48,291 nucleotides of DNA from Plasmodium malariae (Eukaryota; Apicomplexa; Aconoidasida; Haemosporida; Plasmodiidae): positions 1 to 48,291 of the forward strand of contig NW_021638320.1 in the NCBI RefSeq assembly GCF_900090045.1, read 5' to 3'. Position numbers and translations under genes: made by a program. Shown here piece after piece: positions 13,986 to 27,957 of this stretch (position 1 is its first letter; each line of letters opens with the position of its first letter). Below the pieces are notes generated by a model. That model saw nothing but the letters and a program-made list of their open reading frames with translations, made no database searches and was not told where the DNA came from.

Positions 13986-14010
13986 AAATTTTAAAAATGT
14001 ACAAATTAGC

Positions 14011-14033
14011 TTTTTTTTTTTTTTTTTTTTTTT
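14011..14033 (+). repeat. Poly-T tract (23 T)
   Basis: An uninterrupted run of 23 T. Similar long homopolymers occur at 38202-38222 and 32638-32657, and long A runs at 10755-10772 and 35554-35570. They are typical of Plasmodium noncoding DNA and are also the places most prone to length errors. Confidence 0.9.
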
Positions 14034-16289
14034 CTTCTTTTAAAAATGTAAAGAAATATATATTTTGAAAAATATTAATATATCAGAAAAAAAACAAAAC
14101 GAAGATAAAAATAAAATTAGCATATAAAACAATTTTGTGCAATCCAATAATTTCAGAAATATTTGTAGCAATTTAATATTACAAATAAAAGTAACATTAA
14201 CAATATAATTTTGTGATATACAAAAGAATAAATAAAAAAAAATTGAAAATTGGTATATGAAAGATTTAGTAATTTCTTTGATGAAAAAATATAGAAATAA
14301 TTTATATTGTATTGTTTTTTTATAAATAAATAAATTACAAATATGTTTTTAAACCACATGAATGTTTAAAATTTTTATATAATAAAAATTTATCTTAATA
14401 TAAGAAAGGTATTTTATATTTTATTTTTTTTATTCTTTTTAGATTACAATACAGCTACTAATAAATAAAGAATTATTATAAACAAAATAATATTAAAACA
14501 CATCATAAAAAAAAAAAAAATATAAAGTAGAATTATAAAATATATATATAATTTTTATGGAAGAAATATTTCATTAAAATATAATAATAATGAATAGTAA
14601 CAAAAAAAAAAAAAATATATACGTTCAATTAAAAATCTCACTGCAACATATTTATTTTGTGAATACAATATTTTTCAAATATGAGGGTCTCATTTTCTTA
14701 ATTTCTAAGTACTCTTCTACAAGAAAAATATATCTATGTGTTATATAATTGATTAAATAATACTATTTAATATTTATGTAAATATTATTACTAAAACATG
14801 TATTAATATTATCACGCTCATATGAATCTATAAAGAACCAAATTTAATAATGAAAATTACTCTAAAAACAGCTGCATTTGAACCTTATATATTACGTCTA
14901 TTTAGTTGAACATTATAAAAAAAATATAGTAACCTTTTTTATATATTTTATTAAAACTTCTCTAAAAAAGACAAATAGTACTACGTACTTATAAATTACC
15001 AAAAATATAATTCAATTTTTCACTTTCATTTTTTTTTTTAAATTATCTTAATTTATTGAAGAAATTACTAGTTATTTCAAACTATATATATATTTTGATA
15101 TCCTTAAAATGATGTTAACACTATAGACTATATATTTATAAATAAGATCAAAAAATATAACATAGGTATATATATTTATCTACTTATCATTCCATTATTT
15201 CACAAAAGAACATATTGATTCTCATTACACTTAGTGAAAAATTTCATTTATATAGATATATAATACATTTTTATAAGCGTATAACCATAAAAAATCAAAG
15301 ATAAAAAAAGGAATAAATTACGAAACAATATCTATTAATATACAAGTTCATTTTATTAATTAATTTAAAATTTTATTGTTGTAAAAATAAAAAATATATA
15401 ATGTATATTAATAAATTTTCAATATATATATATTTAATTCATTCTACTAAAATTAAACTAACACTACAATTAAGCATAATAATAGCATAGTAAATGTTTT
15501 TAAGTCCTAATTTAATTTTAAAGATTTAGAAATACTAATTCGTTAAAATATTATGAATAATATATATATATATAAAACATTATTTTATCATATATTTATA
15601 ACTTCACATAAGATTTCAAAAAAAAAAAAGAGGTAAGTTTATATAAAAAATAATTTTACAACAAATATATTTCATGATGCATTTCTCGTAAAATATTATT
15701 TACAGAAAAATAATTAAGTTTTTTATATTTAAAAAAATAATATACTTATATGTATAAGAATACAGCAAAATACATGACTGTAGTTCCATTAAATACAAAA
15801 CAAGACACATTTATTTTTAATATAAAACACACAACACATTTTCCTAATTAACTAATAATAATAATAATATATGAAAGGATAATGTTATGAATGTAGTATT
15901 TCTTGTAATTCAACTATATATGAGCACACGACTTCAATAAAATTATATGTAATTCCTTTTAAATATATTAATTTTAACGCAAATTTATTTTTTATAAATA
16001 TCTATTTAAATATACAAATACATTTATTAAAAAAAAAAAATTAATTATGCGGAAAAAAAATCTTAAAATATAAAATGCAAGGTATTAAAACATTTTAATT
16101 TACAAAAAAAACTAAGTCATAATTTCTTACTTTGTTTACCAAAAAGATCACGAGAATCTGTGTACAAAAATAAAAAAATAATAAACTGTAGGAACCTTTA
16201 ATAAGCATATAACTAAATATGTTACTCTTATTATTCCACACTAGAAATGATTTTATAAAAAGAGACATATTATTTACTACATATTTTAC

Positions 16290-17301
16290 TTTTTCTAACT
16301 TAATTTTTTCATATTTCTTAACGTTTTTATGATAATGAAAAACTCACTATATAATTGTGATACCTAATATAACGAACGGTACCATATATATTAAAATACG
16401 GAACACTTGACCTAATATGCACGCATCAGTAAGTGTTGTACCACTGCACAACGTACATGTAGCCCCAGAACCCAAACTTTCCGAGTTCTTCCAAAAACCA
16501 GTTATCTTTTTCAACACACTTACAAATGTATATAATGGTCCCTCACTATAATTTACTAATTTTTCTAAATGAGTTTTTTTCAAACCGAAGTAAGACAATA
16601 AACAATCTTTACCTGACAATCCTAGTACTAATTCTACTATGAATACTATCAAGAAAAACAAAAACAGCAAGGAAGGTAAAAGAACCTGCAGTCCGCACTT
16701 TTTAAATATTATTTTTTTATAAATCCTATCACTCACTGCTTTGTTATTTTTAAGAAAACTGTTATAGTCAAGTTCTTTAAATATTTTTTTCTCTAAATGA
16801 GTATATTATTTTGTTTCAAATATGCAAGATTTATTTTTCGTAGTTTTTTTGTTCTCACTAATATAATTTAATGTATTTCTATACGTTTGTTTTTTCTTTG
16901 TCATAATGCCTTTTTTATTATAATATATATCTTTTTTTTCTCACGCTTCATTATGTGGTATATCTTTTATAAAAACTCTAATAAAAAGATCATTATATCT
17001 CTTGCATTCTGCTAATAATCTACAATTTCTTATACCTAATTTTCTAATAAGGATGCAATTATTCCTACAATATATATTATACATACACTGAATAAACGAA
17101 GATAACATGTGTAATTTAAAGATAAATGATATCATCATAAAAAAATATTATTAACAAACATAAAAAATCAAATATATGAATATGTAAAATATGGTTAAAT
17201 AATATTATTATACCAAATCATTGTTAAAATGGTATATCCAAGTTGAAAAGATAAAACACAAAAATTTTAATAAATAAAAGTATCGTAATATTTTGTTTCA
17301 T
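16290..17301 (-). pseudogene. fam-l-type exported protein pseudogene
   Basis: Exon 1 is 17214-17301 (starts MKQNITILLFIKIFVF) and is 88 nt against 87 in intact copies; the extra base breaks the frame just before the conserved W-I-Y-H-F-N-N-D-L end. The intron is 17088-17213 (126 nt, the same as the intact gene at 5.3-6.3 kb). Exon 2 starts at 17087 and reads NCRLLAECKRY, which holds a full PEXEL-type RLLAE. Downstream in one frame are TGA (16943-16941), TAA (16808-16806, where FETKKYSHLEKK became FETK*YTHLEKK), and TAG plus TGA (16349-16344) before a recognisable KNVKKYEKIKLEK end. Between them are KKIFKELDYNSFLKNN, SDRIYKKIIFKK, and the hydrophobic spans LLPSLLFLFFLIVFIVELVL and FRILIYMVPFVILGITII. 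The normal stop codon also appears lost. The family call is secure; the gene is clearly dead. Confidence 0.85.
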
Positions 17302-20300
17302 GTTGTATAAACTTAATAATGTAATATATTAATTATATAATCAGTTAGCTATAATAAAATATATTGTTAATGACAAAAAACTAAAAAATTATTTATTTAG
17401 CTTTTTTCTATTTTAATAAAAACGAAATAAAATATATATAACTCTAGTTTCTTTATAACGAATTAACTGAAAACTAAATTTAGAAATATAATGTAAAATT
17501 TTTATCTTAATGTTATATACAAAACACTAAAATATACTAGAATAATATAAATTGAACTATTGATAAATATTCAAAATACATTATTTATTTATTCAATATA
17601 ACAAATTAATTAAATAACTTTTTTTTGATTAATTTTAGAATAAAATATATATATATATATATATATATATCATTTTTTAATTTTTTGGTGTATTTCCTTG
17701 TTATAGTATAGAGAATATAGAGAATTGAAATAATACCCTGCTATGCATATTAATAAAATAATTTCTAATATTAAAAATGTTTTCTTATTAATACTTATAA
17801 TATTATATACATTATACTTGGAAAAAATTTTTATAGCTAATATAATACTGATTATTATAACAATATTATAATATTAATAATAAATGTAGAAAATAATACT
17901 ACTTATAATTTTATGTATTATATTATTTATAGCATTTACATTAGTTAGTACATGGGCATTTTCATTCTTATATTATCTTTTATATATTTCAAAAAACCTC
18001 TTACTAATATACTACATATCATAAGTTTAAATAAATGTTTCAAGTGTATAAAAAGAGTGATTTTTTATTTTTCTATAATTATTCTTGAAAATTATAATTT
18101 TTATTAAAGTTTACATTATATCATTATTTCTAAAAAGAATGCTTGTAAATGAATATATCTAATTACTACTCCTTTTAATTAAATGTATATATATATATAT
18201 ATATATATAAGCATTAAAAAATAAAAAAATTAAAACTTGCATAATATGTGCAAATATCAGAATAACATAAATTAGAAAATAGGTTTATATAATTTTATGA
18301 ACAATAAAAATAAAAAAAAATTATTTTTTCATTTATTTACTTTAGTATATATAATATAGCAATATTTATAAAATATAATTAAACCAAAATTACTTATATA
18401 AAAAATAAATTAATAAATATTGGTATCCTACTACTTATTGGAAAAGAAGAGTACTACACAAAATTAATAATTCCATACTTTTAATTACTACTAAAATTAA
18501 ATTATCATGTATATATATTGACTATTTTTTAGAAATAGCCCGAGAACTGACCTTTGAAAAATAAATTAAAAAGTAATATTATACTTATGCATTGCATATG
18601 AAAAAAATTCTTATTTTTTTACTTTTATTTTATTAAAAAAAATATAAATTATATATACTAAAGATTTACTAATAGTTTATATAAATTCTATGTATATTTA
18701 CATATTCCTAAAATAAAATAAAAACTTAAAATATTTATAGAAAACATTAAGATATATCTTCAATGCATAAATATATACCTATACATGATGAAACTGTTGT
18801 ATAAAATATATTTTTGTTTTATTTTTTTTTAATGTCGATTTAAATTTTTGTAGATATATGTCACATTTTTTGAAATTCACTTCTATACGTATATAAAAAA
18901 AAGGATTTGTGCATACTATCTTTTAATATGTGATTAAATTTGATTCATTTATTTAATATTTTAATGACATAATAATTAAAAAACATTATACTATATTTAC
19001 ATATAAATTTTCAGTTTAATATAAATTTAATTAAATATTTTAATTATTAATTAACACAATAATAAAGAACAATAACAAAGGGATAATTATTTTTAATTTT
19101 TCATTTAACTGTAATGATATATAATCCCAATTTAGAAAATAATTATAGATGATATATATTTTAAATGCCTATTCTTTCAATATTTATAAATTCATTCTTT
19201 TATGATGCAAAAAAACAAAATTTATGATAGATATATTTAAAGGGTAAATCCAAATTAGTGGTTTTATAATTTTATACTTAATAATTATAAATAGAATCTA
19301 ATAATTACTATATAATTTATATAAATATATTTTATTTATTATTACTAAAAGTAAATTTTTTAAAAATAAGAGTTCATTTATTTTCGTTATTTTCTATTTA
19401 TATTTTTTCCAAAAATAAAAAAATTTATATCTTCGACAAAATATGTATATTTAAAAGAAAAAAAAAAATATAAAAGTGAACATTGTATACAAACACCTTT
19501 AATAATTATGATAATTTAAAAGAATTTTAAATAAAATTACCTACGATATAAGATATCATCGTTACGAAATGTTAAGGATAATATATTATAATTTAGATAA
19601 ATATTCGATATATAGTTTTTTTCCTTGAAAATTCTATAAATGAAAGAAGCATTCGTTTATATTTTATTTATATGTAAATTATTACTACACAAAATAATAT
19701 ATTGTATTAAAAATATGATACAAATCTAAATAAAATAAATTAACATTTTATGAAATAAACATAAAAAAAACAAAATATTATATATTTAATGTATTTTTTT
19801 ATTATGCAATAGTAAATTCTTATTAATATGACAAATTATATTACTGTTCTAAAAAATAAATTATAAATTAAGATAAAAATCATATTATATTTTTAATTAT
19901 ACCATGTGTTTCATACTATCCTGTGGCACTGACATTAAAATAAGATAATTATTTTTTTATTTTATGCTTTTATATACATGTTGGATATATATTTATATAT
20001 ATTATAAATATAATGTATTTGGAAACATAATCGTTTCATAACCATAACATATTCCATTATTTCACTTCCTCTTAATTTTCGAATATTACAAATTTCCATT
20101 TCTACAAAAAAATATAAATGCGTATTTTAATTAATAGTTCTGTATATTATGAGAAATACATAATGATACGAATTATTTATAAATATAACTTTTTATTTAA
20201 TAAATGATTTTCGTATACTGATGTAACTAATTGAAATATTTATTTTTAGCAAAACTTATTTTTTCCTATATATTTTTTTTTATTTTTATATCCAATAAAA

Positions 20301-20928
20301 TTATTCGCCGCATTTTAAATTAATTGCTCATATTTATCCAAATATACGTATCATATATAAATAATTTAAGCTTATTCTCGATATATTTAAGTTATTACTA
20401 AATAAATATATATATCATAAATGATTATTAAATACATACATATATATATAAAACATCATTTATGCATTTTAAAAAAATACTATATAAAACAAATAGGAAG
20501 ATAATATATCAGAATATATTAAAATTTTATAGTTCACATTAATCATCTTACGGTATATCAAAACATTTAATTATATCTTGGTGATTTTATAATGGTTACA
20601 TATTTCCTGAATATACATCTACGGTGTATTATTCGTAAAAGTACTATATATTGTTTTAAATTATGTAATAAATGACTTTTTGCTGAAATATATTATGCAT
20701 AAAAATAAATCTAACTCTTCTTTTTGATTACATCCTATTTTAAAGCTATAGTAAAATTATGTGAATGTTACATGGCATATACTAGCAAAAATTAAAACTT
20801 TATAAATGTCTTTTTGAAACAAAGAGAAGGGATTAATAATATCAAAAGTGCTTCAGCAAGTAATAATTGTAAATCGCATAAATGTATTTTATTATAAACA
20901 TTTTAATTAAATTTTGGTCTTTTTTATT
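17302..20928. other. AT-rich intergenic region with collinear fam-l flank
   Basis: No gene is supportable. The first 900 bases are the 5' flank of the fam-l pseudogene and share two collinear blocks with the flank of the intact gene. There are TA tracts at 17645-17670 and 18186-18208. The remainder is A/T noise, with minor complex spots at 18530-18560, 19910-19930 and 20540-20640 that give no frame. Confidence 0.5.
17645..17670 (+). repeat. (AT)n microsatellite
   Basis: About 13 AT units. Further examples lie at 18186-18208, 26707-26727, 33996-34017, 46129-46150 and 9231-9248. These are common in the genus and carry no specific meaning here. Confidence 0.9.
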
Positions 20929-21341
20929 TTTATCTTTATAGCACGGTACATCCAATGCACAATTCTAAAAATATATTTGCTGAAGGATTTTAAAGTATAA
21001 CTTATTTCTTCAGTAATAAATCTATTCCGATTTACAGCCATTAATTTATGTTTTAATTTTTTATATTTTTATTTAAGTTTTTCCTTATATATTTTAATTT
21101 AATTAGTCCTATATTCTTTAAATTATTATTTCATATTATCTTTTCTAATGTAGGTTTATTTTTCCTATTTATTTTTTTTTTGCTTTTCTTCGTTTTCTTT
21201 ATTTCCATATTAATCATATTCTGATGTCTTCTTGTTCAAAATTGCATTTTTTGCTTCATTTTCCCTCATGTATTTTTCTATTAAAATAAAATTTTTGTAA
21301 TCTATTGAATAGTTCCTATTGTTCCTCTGGTTTATCGTTTT
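20929..21341 (-). pseudogene. Lysine-rich coding relic, family not recognised
   Basis: On the minus strand, a TTTATTTCCAG acceptor ending at 21342 is followed by IRKTINQRNNRNYSIDYKNF then ILIEKYMRENEAKNAILNKK, open for about 45 codons. It continues in the same frame through several TAA and TAG codons over a Lys/Glu/Asn-rich stretch (YGNKENEEKQKK, YKEKLK, KKLKHKLMAVNRN). It then reads FITEEISYTLKSFSKYIF and RIVHWMYRAIKIKIKK before a final TAA near 20911. The frame is kept over 400 bases while stops accumulate, mostly TAA, one base from the AAA lysine codon. That fits a decayed coding exon better than random AT-rich DNA. A hydrophobic minus-strand stretch upstream (about 21403-21500) could be a signal exon, but it is built on a poly-T run and I do not trust it. 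I cannot name the family. Confidence 0.4.
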
Positions 21342-24309
21342 TCTAATCTGGAAATAAAAATAAGACTTAAAAATATATTTTATAAATTCATAATGTGTTT
21401 AACCTCATAATAAGAAAATTGTGCTCACACAAATTAAGCAAACAACAGCAAAAAAAAAAAAAACAAAAAATAATAAACAAAAAGAAAAAAACCAAGTATA
21501 AATATTTTAATTATACTATATCATATTATTATTACAGTGACAACTTCATATACAATGGACAAATTAATAAATTTTTATGATGAGAAGGAACTTAATTTTT
21601 TTTTTCGTGACATTTTTCCATATTACACATAAATTTAGTATAAAAGAAACTGTTCATTATAATGATCATAATTCTATTTAAATAAAAGTTTCTATTTAAA
21701 CTCTTCTAACATTTTAATCATATATTTTAGTTTATAGATATTAATTATTTAACTATACATATATATATATGTACACATTGTGTTTTAAATGATAATATAA
21801 AGAAGAAAAATACAATAATTATATAGTAATATTTCTTTATATTTTTACTTAATATCCTCTTAATATATTTTTAGTATAATCTATATAAATTAGGGTAGTA
21901 ACCAATCCAAAATTTACTAGAAAGTTTATTTTTCTATAATACATAATTTCTGGAATAAAAAAATTACCTTTATACATAAAAAATAAAAAACATAGATAAA
22001 AAAAAATTCAGCTAAAATTAAAAAATATATATTTTAAAAATTTTATTTTCATGTCTATTTCGTTTTGTTTTGTTTTATTTTTTTTCAGAAATAAACCATG
22101 ATTATTGAAATACAAGGATATCACTATTTCTACTGATATTTGATGTAACTATAGTATAATGTTATAACTCCTCTACAAACAAAATGTTTAATCCTTCGAA
22201 ATAATACAACAAAACAATATATTCTACTTATTTCTGATGTAAATACTATATGGAATACTCATATTTTTAAAGAATATTTATATGATAAACAATATTAAAT
22301 TATTTAATACACATATTAATCATTTCTATTTTATATATTTTAAATATCATACGATCATAATAAAAGATTTCTTCTTAGATGTCTATTTTAGAAATCAAGT
22401 ATAATTGTATCCATATTATTATTTTCTTCTTTGTTTTATTTTATTTTATTTTATTTTTCTTCTTTATAAATAAAGAAATATATGCACATACATAAAACTA
22501 TGAATTTTAGTTTTTTTTAATATTAAACTAATTATTCTATAATTAACAAATACATAAACTTAATAAAATAATGTAAAATGGAAAGCGTAGAATAATTAAA
22601 AAATTAACAATGACACTTATTCTTTTTTTTCTTTTTACTTCTATACAAAGATAAGTACTTTCACTATAAATTTCTTTAATAAAAAAGAATTGATATTAAT
22701 TTGTTATATATAATATCAAATATTTTATTTACATTTTTTTTATTAATTATATATATATATAAATATATAATATAAATATAAAGTAAAATGGGAAAAATTC
22801 TTTTAGTTTTTTTTTTTTATCGTGAACATGCCTTCAGCATCACATTACATATAACAGCACAATTATAAATTTTTTTTGTTCTTTTATTTTGAAGCCTTCT
22901 TAATTTAACTTTATAAAATTTTATTTTAAAATTTTTTTATAAATTATAAATATTATTTTATATACGTTATAGTAAACATATATCAAAAGCTAAAAACAAA
23001 TAATAATAAATAAATAAAATATTTCATATAAATCCAAAATAAAACCCTTTCATTATACTCTTTTTTTTTTTTCTGCTAATTTTCATCTTATCTAGTAAAA
23101 AATCATTATTCAAAGATTTTGTTGTAATACATTTAAACAATATGGCACTTTACTAATATTTTTGAATGTAGTCTTCGAAATGAAAAAATAAATATAATAT
23201 TAATTAAGAGAAAAAAAATAACCTTAGTGCATAAAAAAAAATATCTTGAAATAAAAAAAAATAATGTGCGCAAATAATACTAGTAAAATGTTAAAAATTA
23301 AAATGTATACTTTTAATAATCAAATTTTAATTTAATTATTATTGCTTTTAATTTATCTTATATTATTTATTATTGAAGCTTTTATAAGATAAGGTATAAT
23401 AACCACTCAAATATTATTGTTTTAATATAAATTTTTATAACTATATTATTGGAATTATTGATTTAAAATATAAATGTACATCATCCGCATAAGTTACAGC
23501 AAGATTGAAGTTATAATAAATAAAATTTTCATATATCTTATATAATGTAAAAATATAACTATGTATATATAAAATAATAATATTTTTTATCAACTAAGCA
23601 TTTAATAATTATGCTATATCAAATTATATCAAAATATAATACTATATATAATATAAATGTAAGTATAATATATTATAATTTTGTTACTGCTATACATATT
23701 CCTTCTCTTTTTTAATTAATAATTTTTATAAAAAATATTTTCAAAAATAATTACAAGATAGTAGATAATTTCTAAAAAAATATTACATTATATTTTTTAA
23801 CTATAGATCTAAATATAACTTTTCTAAAAATATTTTCTGAATATATTCTAATACATATTTTATTTCTAGAATTTTTTCTCGTATTATATCCTCATTAAAG
23901 CAATATTTTATCAATATATATTATGTATATAAATATATAATTGTTTTTCGAAATGAAATTTTGTTTGGTAAATTATAATATTAACACAATTATTTCGGTA
24001 ATGTGCTCATTAAATAGTTTTTTATTTGTTTTATTTGAATAATATTAATTAATAGTATTTTAATTATAGCTTTTACGAAAATATTTTTTTTAATTATAAC
24101 TTTTTTATTGTACTTCATTAAATACTACATTTATATTTATTTTAAAAAAAATTTAAAGAATTGTTGTATAGACAATATATAAAATAATTGAGTCATGTTC
24201 TAAGTTATTCATGTACTTATTTTTTTTGAAAAATATTAAATATATCTACTAAAATATTATATAAGCTTTTACAACTTTAAAAATATCTATTATATAACAA
24301 AATACACAA
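21342..24309. other. AT-rich intergenic region
   Basis: No supportable gene. TTTTG-type repeats occur near 22063-22080 and a TTTTA-type pentanucleotide repeat near 22433-22456. A 61-codon frame at 21395-21580 is lysine/asparagine-rich because of a poly-A run and lies opposite the possible upstream part of the relic. The right end is the 5' flank of the plus-strand exported gene. Confidence 0.5.
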
Positions 24310-25116
24310 ATGATCATTTTTTTTATTAGAGCCTTTATTTTTTCCTGTCTAATATGGATATTCAAATATTCTGACGAGGTATCATAGCTATTATACTTAA
24401 ATTTTTTCCTTTTTTTTTTTTATTTTATGTTTTTACATGAGAGGAATATTTTATTCATATAATATATAAATATATATTTTTTTAATATGAACTTATAGTC
24501 AAATATCTGCGATAAAACTCGGAACAAGAAATTGAACATAAATAACATATTAAATATTAAATATAGCAGATTGTTAAGCAGTGAAATAAGAGCATTTCTG
24601 GAAGATAAACATAAATGTTTAAAAGAAAAAATATATGATTTAAAAGGAAAAAGTACTGCATCATTTGAAAAAAAACCATATGCATTAAAGCAATATAACT
24701 TTTTTCAAGAAGAAGATAATGAATCAATATACAATGATACATATCAAGAAGAATTGAATTATTTTATGCCACGTAAAAAACCTCAAAATCTTGGAGATTT
24801 TAACGTTAAACATAATTTAAAAGAAAAATCTTTTACAGTAAAACATTATAATAATATTCAGAACAATAAAAACCTACACAAATCTTCAAAAAAGTTATAC
24901 TCAGAGAATGATTCATCTTCAGACCTCATCAACTCAAGTAATAAACGTAATTGTAATATTATTAAAGATAAAATTAATGATATTCTAAACATTCAGTAAA
25001 AACATCCAGTAAAATATGCAATTTGGTATGCCCTTTTTATGCTTATATTAATACTGTTTTTGCCGTTAGTTTATTGTTTAGGTTTTTTTTATAGTATCCG
25101 AGAATGCCTAAAATAA
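24310..25116 (+). pseudogene. Plasmodium exported protein gene interrupted by one in-frame stop
   Basis: Exon 1 is 24310-24378 (23 codons, MIIFFIRAFIFSCLIWIF then KYSDE), a signal-anchor with an in-frame stop upstream that fixes the ATG. The intron is 24379-24498 (GTATCA..TATAG, 120 nt). Exon 2 starts at 24499 (SNICDKTRNKK) and carries YSRLLSSEIR, near the PEXEL position but with one extra residue before Glu. A hydrophilic middle follows (CLKEKIYDLKGK, acid patches, many Asn/Lys). A TAA at 24997-24999 ends a 189-residue product. Directly after it, in the same frame, 38 more codons read KHPVKYAIWYALFMLILILF then LPLVYCLGFFYS before TAA at 25114-25116: a clear membrane anchor. The intact product would be about 228 residues, so one nonsense change removes the only C-terminal membrane segment. 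The family is a two-exon exported protein of unknown function. Confidence 0.75.
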
Positions 25117-27705
25117 TTATGTCTCTTATTATTTCATATTATAATCCATTATATATTTGTATTACTAGTAATGTTGTTTTTATATTTCATTCTGCTTCCT
25201 TGCAGAATACAACTGTTTTAAATTAATATATATAAAACTATCTCATAAATTAATGTAAGTCTAGTAAAAAGTGATAATCATTTATTTATTGCAAAAATTT
25301 AATTCTATAAATTTATTTTAGTAATCTGAAAGAAAATATAATTTTATATATTCAATTGTAAAAAAATGTATGCCACCAATACAATTATCTAATATATATG
25401 AATTTTTTATATTTTTTTGCACTTATTATTAAAAAATTGTCTTTATATAATTTTATATTTCTTGTAATATAATTATATATTCTGTACTTTAATTTTTAGT
25501 TTAAATTATTAAAGATTTGAAATATAATTAAAAATTTACTTTCTAGTCATATATATATATATATACTTTAATAAATTTTGCATATTTATCATATTATGAC
25601 TTTTACATATTTAATCTATACAATTAAAAATATTTATATAAAGAATAATATAACATTTCAAAATATTATAATCATATTTACCCAAGTTAAATAGTAAAAT
25701 ATTTACAAATTATGTAATATTCACTTTAATAATCAGTTTTTATATAATTCAGTATATCGCTTATATGGAGATAGCTATAATATTTCTATGTATAACTACA
25801 TATTTTGCTTTAAAATAAAAAAAACTTAAAAAATTTCGCTTTCTTATTTCTAATATTAATTAGAGAAGGCGTAAGTAGAACATATATTTATAGGAATTCG
25901 CATCATTAGTGAAATTCGAATAATTTTTAAAGAATTGTTTTATTATTATCAACTAGTCTAAAATGTTCTGTTAAATATGTATAAGAAATACATTAGGTGA
26001 TAATGTTCATATAATGTTATATAAAATGTATATCTTTTCTACATTTACTTAAGTTATTCACTGCTTAGATGATAAAATAATTAAGGAAAGACATATATAT
26101 ATATGTATATTAAAGCATTTAAAACGAAAGCTATATAATAGGTATATACAAACTGAATAATATAAATATATTTTCTATTTATTTACATATTATTAATTAA
26201 TTTTTGCTTAAATGCTGGAAAGCATATTTTTTATATACTCCTAAGAACTGTGCTATTCTTTTGATGCTTCACTAATAGTATATTAAATATGTTGAATATT
26301 TCATGCAATTTGCCATGATTTTCGAATTAGAAACAACAAAAGCCTTATTTTGTTAATAATATGTGTTAGTTTTTTTATTGTATAAGGAGTATTTTTATTT
26401 TCTTTTTAAGATAATTTTTGGATTGAGTTATTTCTTTACCTTTTTCTAGTGAGTGTAATGTATATATATTAGCATCGTTTAAATAAACATATTAGAGAAT
26501 TCTAATTATGGGAATTATTAATGGACTATTAGTTAATTATTTTTCAAGTGTTTTGACTTTTGTATTTATCCTTACATACAGAATTTTTCATTCCATCTGT
26601 ACATACACAAAAAATTAGTTAATAAGCGTGATGTAATATATCCCCTGGACTGTTTATCATTTTGCTTCTACAATATTCTATAGAATTTTAAATTTAGGAT
26701 AATAGTATATATATATATATATATATGCATTTTCAATTAATAATTTTTTGTGGGTAAATATTTTACAAGAAATGTATGAATGCCTATTGTGCGCTTTGTA
26801 TTCCCTATATGCCATTAATAAGTAAAATACACTATATATATTATTAGTGATATTCTAAAATTTAAAAAGTTAAAGAATTAATAAATTTAACACTTTTGTG
26901 ATAATTTATATATTTTATGATTATATATAATGTAAGAGTACGAGTCTTTTTATCATCAAATCTATTACATATTTACAAAAGGTTATTACTCCGATTAATC
27001 TTTGAAAAAATATTTCTTAAACCTCTAACAAACTACTAAAAATTACATAATAGGTGAAAAGGTGAAGTAAAATAATATATTTTTTTAATATATCTTTAGA
27101 AGAAGATATATAGGAATATAATGTATTTATTAATAGATGTTATATAATTGAGGTACATTGGTGTTTTATTCGTTTATCCAATCATTTGACCAAAGGAATA
27201 TGCATATAATTTTATATATCTATTTATAGACTTAGTAAATATATAACAAATAAATGAAGTATTTAAGTCTTTTTTACACATTATTGTATACACTGATATA
27301 GATTATAATACCACATAATATAATTTGAAACAGTAAATTTAAATGAATGAATTATATGGAAAATATACTCCTTTAACACAATCATTCAATTAAAGAAAAT
27401 GTTACATGGAACATATTTTCTAATTTAAAAAATTCATAAATTACTTTTTTTTTTTTATATTTTTTCAAATTAATGTTCGACAAAAATGTATATAAAACAA
27501 TATTAATAATGGTATATCTAATTATTCTCTAAATATACCTGTTATTTTAACTGCTGAGTAATATTATAATGTGGTCATCCCAAGAGTATATCTATATTTA
27601 CATTTAAACTGAACTTACGAAATAGCTAACAAAAATGGATACTTTTTCTTTTAAATATTTTATTTTTAAACAAATAAATAATAAGTAATACTATATTATA
27701 TATGA
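25117..27705. other. AT-rich intergenic region
   Basis: Nothing codes convincingly. TA tracts lie at 25551-25565 and 26707-26727. Slightly less AT-rich patches at 26230-26340 and 26640-26690 give only short frames with stops on both strands. Confidence 0.5.
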
Positions 27706-27957
27706 TCAGCAGATAAGGATTTTTTGGAAAAAATATTAAATTTGGATATTTTTCGAACGTATTACTTTTTTCATATAATATTATATTCTTTAAAACATAA
27801 AAAATGTGAAGTACTTAATAATTATGAGCACATTTTTCTAAAAATAAATTCTGCATACCACTATATACTTTCAAAAATAAAGAAAATATATTTATCATCG
27901 TCATTTCAACTTCAAACTAAAAAGTAGAGCAAGAACAGGAATAAGTCCGAAGAGAAT
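27706..27957 (+). pseudogene. Possible coding scrap, unrecognised
   Basis: An open frame runs from 27706 (SADKDFLEKILNLDIFRTYY) without an ATG near its start, preceded by a CAG that could be a splice acceptor. It includes LKHKKCEVLNNYEHIFLKIN and YHYILSKIKKIYL, stops with TAG at 27925-27927, then goes on in frame with SKNRNKSEENF to a TAA at 27955-27957. The charged, protein-like composition and the readable continuation suggest a decayed exon. No homologous family is recognised and no first exon was found, so this could equally be chance. Confidence 0.25.

Larger units (their letters stand above)
13170..16289. other. AT-rich intergenic region
   Basis: No gene is supportable. It contains the 5' flank of the exported gene at 12.3-13.2 kb, a poly-T run of 23 at 14011-14033, and a block at about 13850-13990 that matches 36090-36230, including a 28-nt stretch identical by eye. 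A 68-codon frame at 14153-14359 has only AT-noise composition. The right end is the decayed 3' region of the fam-l pseudogene. Confidence 0.5.
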
